NCBI GenBank assembly: GCA_039090855.1
Contig: CM076991.1
Location: 73,411,349-73,475,348, forward strand
Length of the DNA stretch: 64,000 nucleotides
Source: Macrothele yani
Taxonomy: Eukaryota; Arthropoda; Arachnida; Araneae; Macrothelidae
Reading direction: 5' to 3'
Part shown: piece by piece, positions 11,551-22,420 of the stretch
Layout: each line of letters begins with the position of its first letter
Numbering within the stretch: the stretch's first letter is position 1
Notes under the pieces: model-generated
Seen by the model: the letters and a program-made list of their open reading frames with translations, nothing else
Database searches by the model: none
What the model was told of the DNA's origin: nothing
Position numbers and translations under genes: made by a program

Positions 11551-11691
11551 ACCGTGTCCAGTACTCTATATGTAGATGATCTTCTTACCGTGCCCAGTAC
11601 TCTATATGTAGATGATCTTCCTATCGTTTCCAGTAATCTATATGTAGATGATCTTCCTACCGTGCCCAGTACTCTATATGTAGATGATCTG
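11551..11691 (+). repeat. 36-bp tandem repeat over the RT YVDD motif
   Basis: About four units of 36 bp (starts 11551, 11587, 11623, 11659), each carrying CTATATGTAGATGATCTTC. The period is a whole number of codons, so each unit repeats twelve residues containing the catalytic YVDD in the Jockey frame. Units differ by one to three bases. A normal RT has a single copy. Confidence 0.92.
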
Positions 11692-12311
11692 TATGTTATC
11701 TTTTCGTCTTCACATGCGCTTATTGGACGGCAGCTGCAATCAGCAACAGACAAGGCCATGGTTTCGGCTTCCACTGATGGGTTTGTTCTTCCTTCATTCA
11801 GGAATACCTTCATTTTTCATTTCCGTCGCTGACATTTTGGACTGCCCATGCAGTTCCTCAGTTACAATTGGGTTCTGTCATCAAGTCAATTTTTCCAGAA
11901 ACAGAGCTCTTCGATCTTAACATTGACCGTGCGCTCACCTTTCTATCTAATTTGCTCTTTCCTGTAAGAATTCTTTTTCTTAAGATTTCTTCCTGCGTAG
12001 TAGAAAGGATGTCACAGCTCCCAGTCTATCATTCTGTCATTTGGTCAAAACTGGTTATGACTGTCTGGTGTATGGCTCGGCTTGATGGTCGGTATTCACC
12101 CCCTAGAGACTTTGTGCTTATGTACCGGGGTCTATGAGGTATCTAGCCTATTTAACAAATCGAACTAACCGTCATTGGATTTGCGTCGTCTGCAACTGTC
12201 GCTCCAACCAGTTCTTCTAGAAGATGCAATCACTTCCACATCATCTACACGATACGGTTTTTAACCTTTAGCATGCACATCTTTTTGAGCATCAGGTTTC
12301 CTATGTCCAAC

Positions 12312-12523
12312 GGTGGCGCAGTGGTCCAAGCGATGGCCTCTGATCCTTCGTCCGAACGGGGTCCGGGTTCGAATCCCGGTGAGGCATGGATGTTGTGTTT
12401 GTCTTACGACACTGGCTCTCTCCCTTCCCTGGAACCAGTGACCCTAAATTAGGGACGGGCGACTGCTTATAGCCCATTGAGTTGCTCACGATGGTCGTTA
12501 AACATCCAATCAAAAAAAAAAAA
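12312..12523 (+). mobile_element. tRNA-derived SINE family A, copy 2 (nested in Jockey)
   Basis: About 90% similar to the copy at 8705, with intact A box (TGGCGCAGTGG) and B box (GGTTCGAATCCC) and an A-run of 13. The target duplication ATGTCCAAC is at 12303-12311 and 12524-12532. It interrupts the decayed Jockey LINE between the RT tail and the RNase H-like region. Confidence 0.93.
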
Positions 12524-13130
12524 ATGTCCAACTTTTGGGCTTTGGATACACAAGATGCATTATTGACTCCTACGATCGGAGAGACCAAAGCTTTTTTGGG
12601 AGTCTCCATAACACCCTCTTGTCGTTCAGGTTGACACTTCTTTTAATTTGTGGTCCAAGACCTCCAACCACGTGTTTGTGTACCAGTAGTTCTGTGCTGA
12701 ACATAAGTCGGGTGGAGTCATGGAACGTGCTGTTTGGGCCGATGATGTTTGATCCTAGTGGATTCTGCCTGAGGCCATGGCATTTACAGTGGAGATGCAT
12801 GCTGTATATACCTTGCATTCCGCCACCTGCAGTCTGAATCTTAGCCATGCTGTTTGCCAGGGTGCTGCTGTTTATGTACATTTTTGTGGTGTATTACAGA
12901 CTCTCTCTCTCTCTCTCTAGGTTGAGACCATCTCGCCATGTGTTATGTGAGATCGTTGCTCCATTTATTGCACGATCCTGATTTTCAGGTCCGTTTCGGC
13001 TGGATTTCCAGCCATGTTGGGATCCAGAGAAATGAGCCCACTACCGTGCCACTGTACCATTTGTACCTACATTCTGTTGTTCGGAAGTATGTTAATACAA
13101 TGCAATGTGTTGCTCCGATTGACAAAACTC

Positions 13131-15694
13131 CATTGTGGACTGGATGTCATTCGCTGTCGTAAGAATTGCGAACATGATTCCTTAAAAAATTCAGAGTTTT
13201 CTCACTAGATGAGGGTAGGTGTGTAAACTTCTCCTGCTGTCTGTACTTCTAAAAGTCGTATCTGAAAAGTTCTTTTCCCATCGCATAGTTCCCGCTGTGA
13301 GGAATACTTTCAACTTTTTTGCGATGCACAATTCTGCCGCTACAGGTGTCAGTCGTTCAAACTGTACGAGTATTTCTCGTTCCGAAAATCCAATGGGGAA
13401 AAAAAATCCCATTTTGGTACGGTACCTTTCTCTGTGTCACATTTTAACATTCATTTTCGTTTTCAAAAAATGCGCAGTTTTTCCCGCTAGGCAGCGTGAA
13501 GTTATATTTCTTTTTCTCCCAGACTCTGATTGTTCAATTTGAAAAATTCCTTTTGTTTGGCATATCTTCCGGTATGAGGAACATTTTACGTACAGTTTCG
13601 GATTTTCTGCCATTAGTGGGCCCATGTTGTTATTTCAATTTGCCAATATGTTATCGCTTCTAGGGATCTGGTTGAGAAAGTTGTTTTTGTAACTGGTTCA
13701 TTTACTATGTAGAAAAAATATGAGTATTGCGTGTTTTAATTGATGCGCTGTTCTTCTGCTTCGGGCATAAACTCTTCTGCCTTTTTAAATTCTGCTTTGA
13801 ATTATTTATTCATTTATTTATTCATTCATTTATTTATTTTGTCGAAAAAGATTTAAAAGACATGGCCATTACAACTGAGAATCCGGTGTTACATTTCTTG
13901 TTTCAGCAATTGACGACACTACACTTTTCGTTACATCATTTTAAACGTGATGGCTCTGTAGTCCTAGTCCATATCGGATGAATAAAGAAGTGTGCGATTT
14001 TTATGATGTTAGAGAATGTCATATCAAGTGATATTTTCTCGACTGATGGCAGATGTATGCTTAAGATTAAACGCATTCATGAAATGATCGTAACAATACA
14101 ATCTGAGAGAAAAATGAATAAATGTGTAAGGATAACGTGCTCGGCTAGATATCGTGAAAGCTGGGATTCGTTTCCCCAGCGGTGACCGAATTAACAATTT
14201 TTCAGTTGCTGTGTGTTGCTAAAACGTGGAAAGAACGATGTCGTTGTTTATTCACTGACGATTTGGAGGATTTTCACTAAGAAAAAAATATTTTCAAACA
14301 CTTTCTGGTTTATCCTCGTATCATCTATTCTACTTTTGTTTATTTTTCTTCCAACAGTTTGGAAATGACATGCACAGCTGACAACAACTGAATATAATGA
14401 GTTGTGTGGAGCCGAGTATATTGCATCTTTCGTGTTGCGAGAATTTATACTTTTAGAAATTTCTTGCCATTTTTCCATGGTGCGGAAGAATAGATTCATT
14501 TCTTGATGTTTAAAGACGAGAATTTCGTCAAGTATTTTGGCATGAGTCCCGAATCAGCGTCACAAGGAGAGCAGAAGATTTTTGAGCCCTCGCCACACGT
14601 GTTTCAAAAATCGCCTTTGAGCCTAATCGATCGGCGAACTCTAGTAATGACTCCACAAAGTCTCTCTTGTTCCACCAAGCTCTGCTTCCTGGTGTCTTAT
14701 TCCTCATATCATGTTGCTTCAGGAAAGAACGAGACCTTTCGCCAGCGTTACAAGGTCATAGGTCATTTAAACAAGGTTAAGCATTATATAGCCGGAGAAA
14801 TATTTGCTCTGGAAGCCAACGGAAACAAGAAAAAAATGTGGAAATCGTTCTCTGAAGATTTACATTGTCGGCGCAGCATAAAGCTTAAAAAATGAAATCT
14901 CTTACATAGAATATCTTGCTCTAAGATAGAGTAAATCTTCATAACAAAAAACAAAACAAAACTGGCACACTAACTTTGCTGTTTCATTGAACTATTGAAA
15001 CCAAATCATTTCTTGAATTCTTGATGCCTTGCACAAAACTCCAGTTTTGTGCGAGGCATCAAGAATTGGCATCTGTACTCACTGAATCGTTTCAATACCT
15101 CTTTCCATAGGCAGGCATTGGCAACCTTGGGCAATTTTTAACTGCAGTATCTCAAGACTTGTTAGACCACGTCCTAAATCAAGCCACAAAAAGACGAGCA
15201 CTGTCCCTCAATAACCAAGTTTTGTCCAACTGAATAAGGGCCACAGTAATACTAGTTTTTGCAACACACTTATTCATGTTAGATCGCAACTGTAGAAACA
15301 ATCTTACCTTAAAGTAGAAGCTGTTTACTTTAAAACATGCAAACAGAATCAGTGGCATACCGGACCCCCCTCCCCGCGAAAAAATCTTCAAATCTTGAAG
15401 GCGCTTTTTCGAAAATCTATTAGCTTTCAGTTACTGAAAGTTTTTAATTCCATGTCATTAATTAAGTTTTACGGACGTTTTAATAATTCAAATTCTTTGG
15501 AACCTACATGTATTTTTCGTATAACCATGATCATTGCACTTTACTGCGTGTAACACTAAACGTTGTAATTAAAGTGATTGCCCTAGCTTTATACCAATAC
15601 AAAGTACCACAAGCACTTACGTCAAAGTTAATCATATGCAAATTCTATTCTTTCAGGGAACTAAGGCCATCCTCTTCGAAATGTCTAACGATCA
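13131..15694. other. Intergenic sequence with one perfect hairpin
   Basis: No convincing gene. It contains a (TTTA/TTCA)-rich low-complexity run near 13801-13840 and a 25-bp-armed inverted repeat at 15016-15067. A few open frames of 60-130 codons have no family resemblance that I recognise. Confidence 0.5.
15016..15067. repeat. Near-perfect palindrome, 25-bp arms, 2-nt loop
   Basis: Arms at 15016-15040 and 15043-15067 differ at one position around a CC spacer. It is not part of a recognisable transposon end and has no T-run typical of a pol III terminator. Confidence 0.95.
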
Positions 15695-16755
15695 TCCTAA
15701 TATATAAAAGGCTAAGTTGTGACGACGTGGATCACTTTTTTAGTCAACATAGCGACAACCGAGAAACAAATGTTTCTGACGTCACGCTTAGCTTTTAGTG
15801 TTTTCGTGCAGGTGACGTCATGACTTGCACGCGCACAGTGCACACGCATATCACTTTGTTTTGTTGTCATAGCAACAAAGAACACAGCTGCTGGTGTAAC
15901 GTCATCTTATTCAAATCATTCTCACATGACGTCAGATGTGCATTACGTCACACGGTCAACTGTTTGGAAATAAGAAAACTATACGTTAGGAATTTTAGTT
16001 CTACTTTACATACCCTTGATATGCTTTATTACGCTGTTTAACAGAAAAAGACGAACATTTATATTCCGGTGCTCACACCGTGTTATCCGTAACCGTTCCT
16101 GTTTAATGTTTTGTTTACATCTTTTTTTTTTTCTTTCGTTCGAAGTTTGAGCTTTTTTTAATTGATAGGAGCTATTTTCATGCTCCTGAGAAATAGGAGC
16201 ATGGTAATATTGATTAATATTGATAAATTTAGATTGGAGCTATTATCGTGCTCCTGAGAAACATCAATACGCAACGAGGTTTATGCAATGAAACAAGACT
16301 ACTAATTAAAGAACTCAAACCCAATTTGATCATTGCAGAAGTACTCACACGTTCAGCATGTGGTAAAACTGTTTTTATTCCGCGAATTGACTTCGCACCT
16401 ACTGATATAGGCCTGCTATTCACATTAAGACGACGGCAATTTCCTGTAAAACTAGCCTTTGCTAAGACCATTAATAAGTCTCAAGGTCAAACACTGGAGA
16501 AAGTAGGTATCCACCTTCCTGAACCAGCCATAGACAACTTTATGTTGCATTGTCAAGAGTTCGACGGTTTGATGATATCACAGTTAAAATAGTCCATGGG
16601 CCAGAACAAGGAAAACTGCTTCCAGATTCCGAAAAGATATTTACAAAAAATATCGTGTACAAAGATATTTTCCAACGTCGTTAATAAACGCTTGAATAGC
16701 AATAAGTGATTTATAGAACCCGTTGTATTCTTATCTCAACGGGCTTTACAGCTAG
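15695..16755 (+). mobile_element. Helitron, internally deleted
   Basis: Rolling-circle transposon remnant. The 5' end reads TCCTAATATATAAAAGGCTA after an A, like other animal Helitron starts. The 3' end has a hairpin with arms CCCGTTG (16719-16725) and CAACGGG (16737-16743), then 12 bases ending in CTAG, followed by T. Insertion between A and T without duplication fits Helitrons. Only the C-terminal helicase piece survives inside; the Rep domain is absent, so it depends on an autonomous copy. Confidence 0.85.
16240..16592 (+). pseudogene. Helitron Pif1-type helicase, C-terminal fragment
   Basis: About 115 residues match the last part of Helitron helicases: LLRNINTQRGLCNETRL, GKTVFIPRIDFAPTD, RRRQFPVKLAFAKTINKSQG (helicase motif VI region) and GIHLPEP. 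The usual ending with LYVALSR is replaced by an altered tail (DNFMLHCQEF). The Walker motifs and Rep nuclease are deleted. A 70-80-bp piece just upstream (16170-16255) repeats the LLRN codons. Confidence 0.85.
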
Positions 16756-17066
16756 TATGCACATAAATCACGTAACTACCGTGTGACATATCGTCTAACA
16801 ACCTCCGATTTATACGAAAATACAAAACATAAGTAAGTAATTAAGAATTGTTGCACAAAAAAAAAAAAAAAAAACAATATCTTTAAAAATTATTTACCCT
16901 TCAATATAAAAAAAAATAACATTTAGCATCATGCCACAATATTTTGCACGTAGTAAAAAGTTCTAGCAAAAAAAAACATCTTTTAGTTCATTATATTCCG
17001 AACGATGCATACTTAGATGCAGGGGCGGATAGTGTAGTCCTCCCCCACCCGAAGTTTAAAAGTCAA
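16756..17066. other. AT-rich spacer with poly-A run
   Basis: No gene. Contains an A-run at 16856-16874 and other short A-runs. Confidence 0.6.
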
Positions 17067-17214
17067 AACCCAAGAGCCATTACATTATGATCACCCCCAG
17101 CCAAGAGAAATGAGCGCGCCTGGATGCAGAACGGTGGTGCAGATGAAGTTCACAGAGCAGTATATATACAACCCCAGGATCGGCTTTCGGTTAGTAGAGT
17201 GTTGGGAGTCAGAA

Positions 17215-18279
17215 TGGGAAAAGATGCCGATATATCGGAGTTTGATAAAGGACAAATTGTGAAGGCACGGCGCCTTGGAACTACGATCTTGGATACGGCG
17301 CAGCTTGTGGGTTGCTCACGTGCCGCTGTAGTGACTACGTATCAAAAGTAGTGCACAGATGGCGAAACGACGAACCGTTGTTCAGCCGTGTGTCGTCCGC
17401 AGCTCATTCATACCAGAGGGGAGCGGAGACTGTCGCGCATTGTTCCCCACGACTGCAGGGTTACAGTGCGACAAATCCCCCGCAGCTACAACAGTGATGA
17501 TCAGGTCAATGTATCACAGCACACAGTTCATCGCAGCCTTCTGCGCATGAGCCTGCGTAGCCGAAGACGCAGCCAGGTCCCCATGCTCACTGCACGTCAC
17601 AGCCAACAACGCATGAAATGGGCCCAAGAACATCGAGATTGGACCGTGGATGATTGGAAGAAAGTTGCCTGGTCTGACGAATCAAGATTCCTGGTGCATC
17701 ACGTAGACGGCCGAGCGCGGATACGTCGATTACCAACAGAGGCTATAGCAACTGGATGCATTGTTGGGCAGAAACAGACCAGTGGCTGCGGTGTTATGCT
17801 GTGGGCGATGTTTTCTTGGGACACTTTATGCCTCATTATCCCAAATCCCAATACCACAATTCGTAACAGCTGTCAGGTATCTGAACATCGTTGCGGACCA
17901 AGTTCATCCATTCATAGCAACTGTGTTCCCTGCTGATGATGGCCATTACCAACAGGATAAGGCGTCATGCCACACTGCCAGAATCGTGAAGGAGTGGTTC
18001 GAGGAACATGCTGTTGACTTTCTGTTAATGCCCTGGCCTCCAAATTCACCTGACATGAACCCAATTGAACATTTATAGTTCGATTTGGAAAAGCGGGTTC
18101 GCGCTAAATCACCACCACCAGGCGTTTCAGTTCCCGTACATTTCGTACGGGAACTGAAACGCCTGCTGTTGACATTATGGTACCAGATACCCCAGGATAC
18201 CTATCGCCACCTCATGGAATCGGTGCCTCGCCGCGTAGCTGCTGTTTTGGTTGCTAAAGAGGGTCCTACAGCTTATTAG
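17215..18279 (+). pseudogene. Tc1-like transposase, family B copy 1, frameshifted
   Basis: DDE transposase with an N-terminal HTH starting MGKDADISEFDKGQIVKA, the DNA-binding region SQHTVHRSLLRMSLRSR, then WSDESRFLVHHVDGR (first D), QQDKASCHTARIV (second D) and SPDMNPIEH (final E). Stops or shifts occur near 17350, 17870 and 18076 (a TAG right after NPIEHL). A 25-bp inverted duplication near 18119-18144 is inserted into the late coding region and is absent from copy 2. It runs to TAG near 18279. Confidence 0.8.
18119..18165. repeat. Perfect palindrome, 21-bp arms, inside Tc1 copy 1
   Basis: Arms 18119-18139 and 18145-18165 around a 5-nt loop. The homologous site in copy 2 (about 60076-60112) has only the right-arm version, so the left arm is an inverted duplicate. 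Confidence 0.95.
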
Positions 18280-18309
18280 GCAGGTGGTCATAATGATGGC
18301 TCATTGGTG

Positions 18310-19560
18310 TGTGTATATATATATATATGCGTAGAATACTTCGGTAGGGATAATGGAAAATGTCCCTTTGGTGTGTTCGACCGTAGAGGTTTGGAGACGC
18401 ACGTGGATGAAGTACCGCTCCTTTTTCTCCATGTGATGCGACTCCTTCAGCTGTAAAACAGATGAGGCGCCCATCTTGTGTAGCTGTGTAAAGCTCGTAA
18501 GCGTGTTTTTAGCGTATTGTGTTTAGTGAAGAGCAAACACAATGGTGATATTATTTTCATAATGAATGATAATTTTTTCCAAATTTAAAAACTTTAATTT
18601 TAGAATTAAAAAACGTAGATTTTATCCTTCACCAAAAAGTTAGAAGTAAAACACTTAGGACCTCATCAACCTGATGATTTTGTTCTTGCCAATATTAAAG
18701 GCGAATAAACAAACTGTTACAGAGATTTTATACGGGGTTTTAGGATTTCATATAAAATCTCAAAATGCAACTTTTATTCCATTTCGTGCCCCAATTCCTT
18801 TGTCTCCACAAAGCGTGAGAGAAATTTCTCAGAGTCGTTCCCCATTAGACACCGGATGCACGGTTATTTACTAAGACGACATTTTGTCTATACGTAGTAT
18901 TTGCACTTTGTATGTTGAATGCAGATTAACTCTATCCCGCCTCTTTTGATGTTTTTCAGGTTTCAATTTCAGTGGTGCCGACAATGCACTAGCCCTCACA
19001 TTTTACTTTGAGGCAAGATTTACCGAGGGTAGTGTGGTTCCTTCTCACGGTGGATTTTAGGATATGTTTAAGGGCATTTTTTGGAGACAAGGGAAGGAGG
19101 CGAAAGGAGTTGTCTCTAGGTTTAGGAAGCGAGCGGTCACGGAAAAGTACGACGAGGTGATTGCCCCTGGGTAAGCTGGGAGGTCTTAGGCGGACCGGGA
19201 GGACGGGGGATTTCACGACAGCGCGAGAGATGATCAAAAGCGGGAGAGTTAGAAAACAAAGCACAGCTAACGCACAACCTTTGCAGGCAATTAAATGAAG
19301 AAAAGAATACAAGTTTTTTAGACATATTTACGAATCGCAAGAATTATTTGCATGCAATTTTACTATCATCTTCAACTATATAAGACTTAGCAACTCAACC
19401 ACGCTCTGTTTATGAAGTTAACAACAGGAATTAGAAGATAGTAACGAACTTGTTAACAAAACTTTGAAGACAGGTTGTTATTATTAAAAACAATTTACAG
19501 CTCTATAATTTTTTACTGTTAAAATAATTTGTAGGACCTGTAATTATTATTAAAACAATT
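18310..19560. other. Intergenic sequence, no recognised gene
   Basis: Starts with a TA microsatellite. The GC-richer stretch 18985-19300 has open frames but no recognisable domain. Confidence 0.45.
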
Positions 19561-19565
19561 TATAA

Positions 19566-19880
19566 GGCCTGTAATATGTTTGTCATGTATATCAGCGTTG
19601 TGCTAAATAGTAGTTATGTTATACGCGCTGATCCGTCGCCCCCTGTGACTGAAAGCCTAAAAACTTGTTTATGACATCATTATAAGTAGACCTCATTCTG
19701 ATGTCCCGTGTTCATCTATCGATGAGAATCGGCAGTCTAAGCAGACGGTACAGCAGACTTTTACATATAGTCGTTATTTATGGTATTTCGCGCCCCAAAA
19801 CTAGCTGCGTTAACAATAAAAATATAACTGGCCTTGACAGGAGACACAACTCAGCGCCCCTATAGTTGTGTTGTATCACA
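19566..19880 (+). mobile_element. Possible solo LTR
   Basis: A block with LTR-like elements in order: TG-rich start, a TATA-like TTATAAGTAG near 19679, GATGAGAATCGGCAGTCTAAG (initiator-like region) near 19721, and AATAAA near 19816. I found no convincing terminal TG/CA pair with a matching target duplication, so this is tentative. Confidence 0.25.
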
Positions 19881-20137
19881 AATATAGTCGGTTTTGCTAT
19901 CCCAAATTCTACAAATAACGACTACATTTTAAATCTCGTGCTGTGTTGTACCTGTTCAGACTACTCCAGGACCTCGTTTTCTTTTTGTCTGGTGAGTACC
20001 GGAAAAAACATGCGGTCCACTTATGATGACGTAACGAATGAGTTGTTAGGTTTTCAGTTAAGGGGCGTTGGCTGAATACGTGTATATATACTCCAGTGTA
20101 CGAGTATTTTATTATATCCTTACCTACTAAAATGCAT

Positions 20138-20347
20138 TAGAGCCGCCACTGGTTAGGTGAAAACGACTAATATACAAAACTCCTTATCCTTATTGATATA
20201 AGAAATTACATTATAGTTGAACTGTTGTTTTCATCGCTTCATATGAAGTTATTCGCTAAAAATTTCGTAAAATCTTTCTTCTGAGGCTAGAGGCCCTTTT
20301 ACCGTAAGACCCCTTCTCGCATTGGGGGGACTACCAGTATGCCCCTG
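20138..20347 (+). repeat. Dispersed repeat, related to 63793-64000 in inverse orientation
   Basis: Shares many blocks with the complement of the window's last 200 bases, including AACTCCTTATCCTTAT, CATATGAAGTTATTCGCTAA and the following GC-rich part. Family unknown; no coding capacity. Confidence 0.7.
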
Positions 20348-20904
20348 AACAGAATTAATCATATGAACGTATGCTTTACGTTTCATGAACACTTCGCCAA
20401 AATGCATGTAAACGGGACTGTTGTTCATTGGAACGGTGAACGGTTAAGAGCTCGCCCTTTTTTGGGCAGTTTTTCTAAAAGAGCTGTGGCGGTGAAAGTG
20501 CAACACGGGATACCAGCAACGAATGATTTACTCAGTGACTGTAGTAGCAACTTGAAAATTGGATTATTCGTAAATGATGAATGAATTTTCAAGAAAGAAG
20601 GATTTATGCCATCACTAGACCTCTGTGACATGGTCATACAACTCCATGCATTTTTCTGTTTCATGTTACGGAACATTTTGAACTTTCTGTTGTTCTCCCT
20701 GCTGTTCACCTTTGAATGGTTATAACTTTTATCTTTTGGACTGGGGCTTACAAACCCTGGTTTTTTTTTTATCACGGATATAGATTTTGTTTCAAAATTT
20801 TAGTTAGCCACCCTTTTTTTTTTAAATGTTCTCATTAACTGTAAAAAAAAAAAATTATTTATTAAAAATATCTTTGCTGGAACTTTGCAAATTTGACGAA
20901 GCAG

Positions 20905-20987
20905 AAACCCATACTTACTTGGTCTCTGTGGGAATGAAAGATGAAAGAGTTATCATTTTTGCAGGCTCTTGAAAAAGCAACAAGTGA
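20905..20987 (-). repeat. Dispersed repeat copy (GGGTTTCTGC block)
   Basis: Minus-strand copy of the block also seen at 56151-56221: a GCAGAAACCCAT start on the plus strand, then GGTCTCTGTGGGAATGAAAG and a CTCTTGAAAAAGC end. More diverged than the 52-56 kb copies. Confidence 0.5.
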
Positions 20988-21012
20988 CAGCTGTCAAAAT
21001 TTGCGTTATATA

Positions 21013-22420
21013 CACTGCTGGCCATCCAAAATGCAACACCAAGAAGGACACGAGATAGGAAAGCCAGATTTACTGGACACATAACAACAGATACAAAGAT
21101 GAAACGATTGAGCTTACAGGCCCGTGCGACTTGCGGAACATGCAGACATCAATAGTTCGTGTGGCACCCATGGCTGGCAATAACGGCCGCTACACGCCGC
21201 GGCATCGAACGAAAAAGGCTTTGGATGTGGGCTTGGGGTATGTCGGTCCAGGCTGCTTCCACACGTTGCCACAGTTCATCAGCCGTAGCCGCGGATGGTG
21301 CTTTCCGGGCCACTCGGTTGCCGATCAGCGACCAGACGTCTTCGATGAGCGACATATCGGGAGAACAGGCGGGCCACGACAGCAGTGACACCTGGTGGGC
21401 CGTGAAGAATTGTTGCACGATGCGTGCCACGTGCGGGCGCGCATTGTCCTGTTGTAACGTGGTCGCTGGCTTGTCCTGAAGGTAAGGGAGGACTACAGGC
21501 TCCAAAACGTCGGAGATGTAGCGGCGGCTGTTGAGTGTACCGGCGATGCGTACCAGAAGGGTGCGGGTGTCATATCCAATTGCGCCCCAAACCATAACGC
21601 TGGGCGACGGACCGGTATGGCGAGGTATAATGCAGGCATCATACAGTCTCTCGCCGCGATGCCGCCACACGTGGATCCGACCATCGTGGTGTTGCAGGCA
21701 GAGCGGGATTCGTCGGAGAAGAAAATGTCGTGCCATTCCGTAGTCCAGGTGCGGCGTTCAACGGCCCACTGCCGACGCACTCGCCGGTGGTGTAACGTCA
21801 ATGGTAATCGGAGCAATGGGCGCCGTGCGACAAGTCCCCGCTCATGCAGACGACGTCGAACGGTACGTGCTGACACAGGTTGTTGCGCAACACACCCTAA
21901 TTCCTGCGCTAACGTTCGTGATGTGGCGGTGCGAGCCGTCAATGCCCACCGCACGACATGCCGGTCCTCTCGTTCGGTGGGGTGCCGTGGCTGCGGCACC
22001 CGCTAACGTCGGTCCGTCCGTCCGTCCTGCACCCACCGAATCCATATTCACCTCACTGTGGCTGGATGTCGTCCCACACGGCCGCCGATGTCTCGATACG
22101 ATAAACCGCTGTCGCGATAAGCCACTCTTTGTCCTCTGTCGAACTGCGAAACGTGCTGGAATGACTGCCGTATTCTGCGACGAGGCATCAGGAAGCTTCC
22201 CACGCACAGGTCCAACAGCACAACACACTTCCACTACTTACACCCCGCCTTCTGTGCACCCTTCGTATAATGCTTCTCGGTGGCGTGCTGGGCGCATATG
22301 ATTTACATATGCCCTGCAATGCTAATCGTTTGCATGTCCTCTCGCGGACGACGCATGCTGCGAATTTCAGGCCAATCGGATGCTTCCATCTTGGTGTTGC
22401 ATTTTGGGTGGCCAGCAGTG
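21013..22420 (-). mobile_element. Tc3/Tc1-like transposon with 28-bp TIRs
   Basis: Ends are nearly perfect inverted repeats starting CACTGCTGGCCATCCAAAAT, flanked by TA on both sides inside short TA runs. The interior is clearly more GC-rich than the surrounding DNA, consistent with a foreign origin. The transposase is on the minus strand. Confidence 0.93.
21149..22110 (-). pseudogene. Tc3/Tc1-like transposase, frameshifted
   Basis: DD34E transposase. The N-terminal HTH half reads HPTEREDRHVVRWALTART and VSARTVRRRLHERGL; the first D is in FFSDESR; after a one-base deletion near 21708 the protein continues LCLQHHDGRIHVWRHRGERL, then LQQDNARPHVARIV (second D) and SPDMSLIEDVWS (E). It stops at 21149 after GCHTNY, the normal end for this family. 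Additional shifts probably affect the first 40 residues (upstream of 21999). Only a few lesions separate it from an intact gene. Confidence 0.85.

Larger units (their letters stand above)
11200..13130 (+). mobile_element. Jockey-like LINE fragment (RT to RNase H), heavily decayed
   Basis: A chain of degraded pieces in the order expected of a Jockey-clade ORF2: AFLLIQHLVSVFFYIKKPYD (RT motif A), LSLIVFIHHPDI, LYVDDL (motif C, tandemly amplified), SSSHALIGRQLQSATDKAM, YHSVIWSKLVMT, then after a nested SINE an RNase H-type tail with FGWISSHVGIQRNE at about 12990-13040. Frames change repeatedly and there are many stops. The endonuclease and the N-terminal half are missing. No poly-A or target duplication is visible. 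Confidence 0.72.
17067..18309 (+). mobile_element. Tc1-like transposon (family B), copy 1
   Basis: Imperfect inverted ends: GAGCCATTACATTATGATCACC at the left and its near complement at the right, ending CATTGGTG next to a TA microsatellite. A second member of the family is at 57811-60260, with clearer CACCG ends and TA flanks. The left boundary here is approximate. Confidence 0.75.

Noticed and set aside
14503..14895. 130-codon open frame as a host gene
   Set aside because: No recognisable domain, no splice context and composition like the surrounding AT-rich DNA.
21801..22301. Plus-strand 166-codon frame
   Set aside because: Antisense shadow within the GC-rich Tc3-like element; no domain.
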